Assembly: GCF_003149045.1 (NCBI RefSeq)
Contig: NZ_QGDU01000030.1
Location: 1 to 44,317, forward strand
Length of the DNA stretch: 44,317 nucleotides
Reading direction: 5' to 3'
Source of the DNA: Fibrobacter sp. UWR4
Lineage (GTDB): Bacteria > Fibrobacterota > Fibrobacteria > Fibrobacterales > Fibrobacteraceae
The position numbers were made by a program, and so were the translations under genes. The notes beneath the pieces are model-generated. The model was not told the DNA's origin. It was given only the letters and a program-made list of their open reading frames with translations, and made no database searches. Of the stretch, positions 40,028-44,317 are shown piece by piece; positions within the stretch are counted from its first letter, which is position 1; each line of letters begins with the position of its first letter.

Positions 40028-41138
40028 TTAGCTGTTCTGCGTCTCGCTTGTACTCAGCAGATAGGCGTTAATAAACGGCTTAATCTTTCCGTCCAGAACG
40101 CCTGCAGTGTCGGAGGTTTCCACACCCGTGCGCAAGTCCTTTACCATCTGGTACGGCTGCAGCACGTAGCTGCGGATCTGGCTCCCCCATTCCACCTTCT
40201 TCTTTTCGGCCATACGTGCATCACGCTTGGCTTCTTCTTCCAGGCGGTAATGTTCAGCCACCATGGTCTTCAACATCTTGTAACAGGTTTCACGGTTCTG
40301 AATCTGTGAACGTTCGGTCTGGCAGCTCGCCATAATACCCGTAGGCAAGTGAGTCATACGAACTGCGGAGTCCGTCTTGTTGATGTACTGACCACCGGCG
40401 CCGCTACTGCGATAGGTATCCACACGGACATCAGCCATATCCAGATCGAACTCCACGTCTTCGTGTTCCGGGTAGAGATACACTGCGGTAAAGCTTGTAT
40501 GACGGCGGGCGTTTGCATCAAAGGGGCTGATACGCACCAGACGATGCACACCAATCTCGGAACGAAGCAGACCGTAGGCATTTTCACAGGTCACTTCAAT
40601 GGTAGCGCTCTTCAGGCCAGCGTCTTCCGCTTCCTGGAAGTCCACCACCTTGAAGTCCATCTTTTCACGTTCAAAGAAGTGCGTATACATGCGGAACAGC
40701 ATCAAAGCCCAGTCCTGGGACTCGGTACCGCCGGCACCCGGGTGAATGGAAAGCAAGCATGCGCAGGCGTCATCGGGGCCATTAAGCATCTTCTTGAATT
40801 CCATTTCCTCGATCTTTGCCTTAAGGTCGGCTATGTCGGACTCGATGGACTTGGTCAAGTCTTCGGACTCTTCGTCCTTGCTCATTTCATAAAGTTCCGC
40901 CAAGTCGTTACAAGCAGTAGAAACTTCATTCCACTTGTTCAGAAGTTCGCGCAAATTGCCGATCTTCTTCATCATGGACTGAGCCTTTTCCTGGTCATTC
41001 CACAGGTTGGGGTCGTTAGAGTCTTTTTCGAGGACGTAGAGTTCTTCGGTCTTAGCCTCTAAGTCAAAGATACCCCCAGAGCTTATCGATGCGAGCGCGC
41101 AAGTCAATAAGCCCGGTATGTGTAGTCTGAAATGCCAT
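40028..41138 (-). CDS. prfB: Peptide chain release factor 2, with programmed +1 frameshift
   Basis: Reads UGA/UAA stop codons. Start ATG 41138 with an AGGAG site (minus strand GGAGAATAG); the first 24 codons (MAFQTTHTGLIDLRARIDKL, then WGYL) end at in-frame TGA 41064-41066. A +1 shift at CTTTGAC continues into DLEAKTEELYVLEK, giving 369 residues. The coding parts are 41067-41138 and 40028-41065. Domain motifs are the recognition tripeptide SPF (RISPFDANARRH) and GGQ (248-250) in GAGGQYINKTDSAVR, both intact. An intrinsic terminator separates it from the SurA-like gene upstream on the strand. Confidence 0.97.
41063..41082 (-). promoter_or_regulatory. prfB autoregulatory frameshift site
   Basis: Minus strand reads GGGGGTATCTTTGAC: an internal Shine-Dalgarno-like G-run three bases before CTT, then the slippery CTT-TGA-C. 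This matches the well-studied E. coli prfB site; low RF2 favours the +1 shift and so RF2 synthesis. Confidence 0.95.
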
Positions 41139-41151
41139 TCTATTCTCCTAT

Positions 41152-41182
41152 AAAAAAAGCAACGGCTTTGATTCGCCGCTGC
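41152..41182 (-). terminator. Intrinsic terminator between SurA-like gene and prfB
   Basis: Minus strand: GCAGCGGC-gaatcaaa-GCCGTTGC followed by T7. It lies about 20 bases after the SurA-like stop and only 14 bases before the prfB ATG. prfB must therefore rely on read-through or a promoter here. Confidence 0.88.
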
Positions 41183-41204
41183 TTCTTATTCAAATGTAAG
41201 CGAA

Positions 41205-42242
41205 TTACTTAGCAGAGCCGATTGCCTGAGGCGGAGTGTACTTGGAGTCCAGGTACTGGACCTTGTAAGTCTTGCCCAGTTCATCCAGGTAAGCCTTCAA
41301 CTGCATCTGGCGTTCCTGTTCGTGCTGCATCTTCAGACCGTTTTCGATCTGGTTCTTGTAGCTTTCGTACTTACCGTCGTTACGACCAGTAAGCATAAAG
41401 ATGCAGACGCCATCCTTTTCGGTATAGACGTCGGAAATGTCACCCACTTTCAGCTTTGCGATAGCCTTTTCGAATGCAGCGCCGTGAGCCTTGGTTGTGG
41501 TAATCATCATGCCACCAGTCTTCTTTGCATCCGGATCGTCGCTGCTCTGGACGACCTGCTGGGCAAAAGCCTGCACAGCGTAGTTGAAGGGCATCTTCTT
41601 GACACGGACGCTGGAACGGATCTGGGCTGCCATACCCTTCAGCATGTCCTTAGTGTCGGCGATATCCTGAGCGGACTTACCCTTGGTGCTAACAAACAGA
41701 CGGATACCGCTAATGGAATCGTTGATGGAAACCTTGTGCTTGTTCAGTTCCCAGTAAGCCTGCATCTGCTTTTCGGTCGGGTCAGCAGGATACGGAACCT
41801 TCTTTTCCAGGAGCATTTCGCTCTTCAGCTGGTCTTCAAGCTTGCCCTTGAACTGAGCCATGGTAGTGTTAGACTTCTTCAATTCCTTCTGGAAGGCATC
41901 TTCGCTGGGGAACTGCTTCTTGAAGAGAGTTGCCAGGCTATCGACCTTGGCTGCAGGAACCTTCAAACCCTGCTTCTTGGCTTCCAGCTTGATCAATTCC
42001 TGACCCACCAGGTTATCGATTACAGCATAACGGAGCTGAGTCATGGTCTGATCATCAATCTTCTTACCGCGAAGCTGCTGTTCACCCAGCATCTTTGCCA
42101 AGCTATCAATCTTACCGGCAGAAATACCAACCTTGTCAACGCGAATCACGTCAAGGCTCTTAGAATTCATCAACTGAGCAGAAGCGATACCTGCAGTCAA
42201 AAGCAGAGCTGCAGCACCACGAGAAATCAATTTAAGGGACAT
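41205..42242 (-). CDS. SurA-like periplasmic peptidyl-prolyl isomerase
   Basis: This 345-residue protein has a signal peptide (MSLKLISRGAAALLLTAGIASA) and no membrane anchor. The N-terminal helical chaperone region (about 30-165) fits the SurA/SurA_N type: IDDQTMTQLRYAVIDNLVGQELIK, KVDSLATLFKKQFPSEDAFQKEL and the LEDQLKSEMLLEKKV helix. The parvulin (PpiC) domain lies at about 175-295. It has SGIRLFVSTKGK, a GGMMITTTKAHGAAFEKAIAKLKVGDISD core and the final VCIFMLTGRND. It is probably a folding factor for outer-membrane proteins. TATATTTTCCG lies about 30 bases upstream, and a terminator follows. Confidence 0.9.
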   Translation of the reverse strand: MSLKLISRGAAALLLTAGIASAQLMNSKSLDVIRVDKVGISAGKIDSLAKMLGEQQLRGKKIDDQTMTQLRYAVIDNLVGQELIKLEAKKQGLKVPAAKVDSLATLFKKQFPSEDAFQKELKKSNTTMAQFKGKLEDQLKSEMLLEKKVPYPADPTEKQMQAYWELNKHKVSINDSISGIRLFVSTKGKSAQDIADTKDMLKGMAAQIRSSVRVKKMPFNYAVQAFAQQVVQSSDDPDAKKTGGMMITTTKAHGAAFEKAIAKLKVGDISDVYTEKDGVCIFMLTGRNDGKYESYKNQIENGLKMQHEQERQMQLKAYLDELGKTYKVQYLDSKYTPPQAIGSAK

Positions 42243-42269
42243 TATTTAATCCTTGTTAGAAATTTTTCA

Positions 42270-42280
42270 CGGAAAATATA
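42270..42280 (-). promoter_or_regulatory. TAnnTTT promoter element of SurA-like gene
   Basis: TATATTTTCCG on the minus strand, about 30 bases before the ATG at 42242. Confidence 0.5.
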
Positions 42281-42334
42281 GAAAAAGTGACTACGATGAA
42301 GTACTTTTCCGCCCGAATTGGAATTGAAAATGGG

Positions 42335-42946
42335 TCAGAAATCGCTTTTGCGGGTCTTAGGCAGCTGGATTTTTTTGCGCATCACAAAAAGACGTAGTGC
42401 AAACGTAAAAGCAGTTGTTATTAAGATCTGCGGAGTGCTTCCTAGGTTTGAAAAATCCAGTGCATAAAACAAAATTCCACCAATCAGAGCCGCCGTCGCA
42501 TAAAAGTCGCTTTTGAGAACCTGTGGAATTTCGCTTACCAGCAAGTCGCGAATCAAGCCGCCACCAGCCGCAGTAATGGCGGCAAACAAAATAACAGAGT
42601 AAGGTCCAGCCGCCATGGCGCTAGCCTTTGCTGCACCAACAGCAGTAAAGAAGCCCAATCCCAAGGCATCTGCCACAAGAATCAAAGTTCGGATTTTACG
42701 AATCCTCTTGCGCATGGCCAAATAGAAAAACGCACCCACAAAGCAAATGGGAATATAGATAGGATTGGTCAAGGCCGCCGGCGGCGTAGCCCCCAGCATC
42801 ACATCACGCATGATACCTCCCCCAATTCCTGTAACCGTGGCAAGCACAATAAGGCCAAGCCAGTCCAGCCTGTAACGAACAGCCTTTTCCGCCCCCGAAA
42901 TAGCGAAGGCGAAAGTACCCAGAATGTCAAGAACCATGAGAAGCAT
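42335..42946 (-). CDS. UPF0126/TRIC-type membrane protein (YicG-like)
   Basis: The start is at ATG 42946 (MLLMVLDILGTFAFAISG), 203 residues, with six or seven membrane helices. The family's Gly-rich repeated half-motif appears twice: ATVTGIGGGIMRDVMLG and AITAAGGGLIRDLLV, each with conserved Gly-Gly-Gly and Arg-Asp. Such proteins of the UPF0126 family form trimeric TRIC-type cation channels, though some are annotated as amino-acid permeases. A TATATTTGCG element lies only about 8 bases before the ATG, so the mRNA would be leaderless or nearly so, and no ribosome-binding site is visible. An ATG three codons later is an alternative start. Confidence 0.88.
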   Translation of the reverse strand: MLLMVLDILGTFAFAISGAEKAVRYRLDWLGLIVLATVTGIGGGIMRDVMLGATPPAALTNPIYIPICFVGAFFYLAMRKRIRKIRTLILVADALGLGFFTAVGAAKASAMAAGPYSVILFAAITAAGGGLIRDLLVSEIPQVLKSDFYATAALIGGILFYALDFSNLGSTPQILITTAFTFALRLFVMRKKIQLPKTRKSDF

Positions 42947-42953
42947 AAGTGAA

Positions 42954-42963
42954 CGCAAATATA
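42954..42963 (-). promoter_or_regulatory. TAnnTTTG element of YicG-like gene
   Basis: TATATTTGCG on the minus strand, identical to that at 23261. It is so close to the ATG at 42946 that a leaderless transcript is likely. Confidence 0.55.
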
Positions 42964-43010
42964 AAAATAAACTATCTTGTGTTCGTTGGGAAAAGGAGTC
43001 GCAATCAGCC

Positions 43011-44078
43011 ATGATCAACCAGGTAAATCTTAAAGACGAAAAGTACCTGCAGGAGTACGAAGCACAAGTTAGCAAGCTTCCTCTTGAGGAACTTTACGAA
43101 ATCCTGGACATGATCCAGAAAGATCCTTCCCCGGAGCGCATCCACATCGTAGAAGCACGCATCCGTTACCTCGAAGAACATCCTAGCGAAAAACCTGAGG
43201 GTCTGTTCCCCGACTTGGAAGAAAATGCCGAAGATTCCATAAAAACTTCAGACTGCATCACTTGCCCTAAATGCCTCGGTCAAAAAAAGAGACTTGAATG
43301 GCTATTCGGCAAATGCAAGAAATGCGACGGAAAAGGGTTCATCCAAATGGCAATCTGCCCCGACTGTCTTGGGGAAGGCAGAGCATCCGACCAAACCGTC
43401 TGTAAAACCTGCAAAGGCAAAAAGATCATTCGCGCAAACGAAGCGAAGCAGATTAAATGGTATCAAAGAATGTGCTCTGAATTTGTCGCCAAGCCCGAGA
43501 TTCTAGTTCTTTCCAGCCTGGCTACCATTGGAGCCTTGGCGTTCTGCGCCAGAATCCTAAGCGGGTTGTATTTTTTAGACCGGCATTTTTTGGAAACTAC
43601 AGAAGGGCATTGCATCATTGCAATTCTAGTAATCGCCCTCATCTGTTTTGGAATTATAGCAGAAATACTGCTTCTTGGATCAAAGCAACTGCCCGAAAGA
43701 AATCACATCAGAAACATCTACATTCTTCTCATCATTGCCGCATTGGGAGCAATGGTCATTGCGGGCCCTATCACGGGAAGCACCTGCGTCCTGGAATACA
43801 AGGCAAAGGAATACCTGTGCAACAAGATGGAATGTACACGAGTTACAATCCATAAAGATTTATCGGTTTCCGACAGGGAACAAGAACTTCTCAAGGACAG
43901 CCTGAATTTGCACACGCCATCCTTCTACAAAGGTACCGCCTATTTCAAGAATGGCGATTCAACGGAAATCTCTGTAATATACGACCGAACATCCCTCAAC
44001 AAGCATTTGGGTACAGGTCGTTTCTCTATTCCATATTACACAATTACATATCGAATCTACGCCATTCCGGGTAAGTAG
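43011..44078 (+). CDS. Membrane protein with DnaJ-type zinc finger
   Basis: A 355-residue protein from ATG 43011 (MINQVNLKDEKYLQEYEAQ); the longer ORF upstream overlaps the divergent gene's promoter. The cytoplasmic N-terminus (about 1-75) is acidic and helical. It is followed by four CxxC elements of the DnaJ type (about 84-143): CPKCLGQKK, CKKCDGKGF, CPDCLGEGR and CKTCKGKK, enough for two zinc ions. Three hydrophobic helices (about 165-183, 200-222, 233-251) precede an extracytoplasmic C-terminal domain of about 100 residues with two Cys. There is no J domain. It might deliver or sense unfolded proteins at the membrane; family not recognised. Confidence 0.85.
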   Translation: MINQVNLKDEKYLQEYEAQVSKLPLEELYEILDMIQKDPSPERIHIVEARIRYLEEHPSEKPEGLFPDLEENAEDSIKTSDCITCPKCLGQKKRLEWLFGKCKKCDGKGFIQMAICPDCLGEGRASDQTVCKTCKGKKIIRANEAKQIKWYQRMCSEFVAKPEILVLSSLATIGALAFCARILSGLYFLDRHFLETTEGHCIIAILVIALICFGIIAEILLLGSKQLPERNHIRNIYILLIIAALGAMVIAGPITGSTCVLEYKAKEYLCNKMECTRVTIHKDLSVSDREQELLKDSLNLHTPSFYKGTAYFKNGDSTEISVIYDRTSLNKHLGTGRFSIPYYTITYRIYAIPGK

Positions 44079-44083
44079 GTATT

Positions 44084-44290
44084 CTACTCCAGCACCAGGT
44101 GGTACGTCCTACGCTTGGCGGCTTCGTCGTCGCAAATGACGCAAAACCTACAATCTAAAATTCTTGACCAGAACACCCTTGAATTCAAAACTTTCGTGGC
44201 CTGCATAAACCACAGTTTTTTCGGCTCTTCATCAACATGTGTGGGTGGCTTCGCCACCCTTTTTTGTTGACTTTCGCCTAAATTAAACAA
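44084..44290 (-). CDS. Possible small hypothetical protein at the right end
   Basis: A 68-codon ORF on the minus strand whose start lies inside the 95-bp repeat. It ends ...CRFCVICDDEAAKRRTYHLV with three Cys. No ribosome-binding site or family supports it, and it crosses the terminator hairpin. It could instead be the non-coding flank of the dispersed repeat. Confidence 0.2.
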   Translation of the reverse strand: MFNLGESQQKRVAKPPTHVDEEPKKLWFMQATKVLNSRVFWSRILDCRFCVICDDEAAKRRTYHLVLE

Positions 44291-44317
44291 AAAATGGGCT
44301 ATTTTCTAAAATTTAAT
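44223..44317. repeat. Right copy of the 95-bp terminal inverted repeat
   Basis: Exact reverse complement of 1-95. Upstream of it (44079-44222) no gene is firm; the sequence between the zinc-finger gene and the repeat shows a short palindromic stretch GTCGTCGCAAATGAC only. Confidence 0.95.
44243..44265 (+). terminator. Intrinsic terminator inside the right repeat
   Basis: GGGTGGC-TTC-GCCACCC followed by T6 on the plus strand; the mirror image of the one at 53-75. It would stop plus-strand transcription from the zinc-finger gene. Confidence 0.8.

Noticed and set aside
1-44317. Linear plasmid or phage with terminal inverted repeats
   Set aside because: Content is core chromosomal (aspS, prfB, prfC, rlmH, pfp) with no replication, partition or phage genes; a contig broken at a dispersed repeat is simpler.

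Overview
The window looks like a chromosomal piece of a Fibrobacter-type bacterium (phylum Fibrobacterota). Four things point there: two lipoproteins of the FISUMP type (Fibrobacter succinogenes major paralogous domain), a roughly 118 kDa GH51-type glycoside hydrolase with repeated carbohydrate-binding modules, a CotH-type lipoprotein with Ser-rich linkers, and a PPi-dependent phosphofructokinase. Many promoters also carry a TAnnTTTG-like element as in Bacteroidota, usually followed by GC-rich bases. A perfect 95-bp inverted repeat sits at the two extreme ends (1-95 and 44223-44317). This suggests the window is a whole assembled contig that breaks inside a dispersed repeat holding an intrinsic terminator.

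Layout. (1) 32-7312, minus strand: a compact accessory operon of two membrane-anchored OmpH/Skp-like proteins, a small lipoprotein and a giant (about 1,917-residue) RHS/SpvB-like surface protein. The signal peptide of the giant protein is separated from its body by a one-base shift in a G7 tract, so it is a candidate phase-variable (or broken) gene. (2) 7709-12401: a FISUMP lipoprotein, diverging from a type IV pilus / type II secretion cluster (lipoprotein, GspE/PilB ATPase, three pilin-like proteins). (3) 12785-20731, minus strand: GH51-type enzyme, DsbA-like lipoprotein, prfC, a GGDEF protein, rlmH and a metallophosphoesterase. (4) 20846-22173, plus strand: SlyD-like PPIase and rpiA. (5) 22337-23544, minus strand: a TM-anchored Ala/Pro-rich protein behind an unidentified structured RNA or leader, then a small lipoprotein. 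(6) 23611-29504, plus strand: U32 family protein, second FISUMP lipoprotein, CsgG/LpoB-like protein, aspS. (7) 29626-31764, minus strand: Wzc-like BY-kinase. (8) 31967-37143, plus strand: aqpZ, CotH-like lipoprotein, PPi-PFK. (9) 37734-39939, plus strand: OhrR/MarR regulator, a small Cys-containing protein, a small membrane protein and an acyltransferase. (10) 40028-42946, minus strand: prfB with its programmed +1 frameshift, a SurA-like PPIase and a UPF0126/TRIC-type membrane protein. (11) 43011-44078, plus strand: a membrane protein with a DnaJ-type zinc finger.

Functionally the window mixes housekeeping translation genes (aspS, prfB, prfC, rlmH), envelope and secretion quality control (Skp-like, SurA-like, SlyD-like and DsbA-like proteins) and surface or cellulolytic functions. 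No tRNA, rRNA, CRISPR array, transposase or phage gene was seen. The most promising undescribed items are the Skp-like/giant-surface-protein operon with its G7 switch, the structured RNA at 23087-23257, the OhrR-linked small-protein operon with its paired operator, and the AAGGAC hairpin array.
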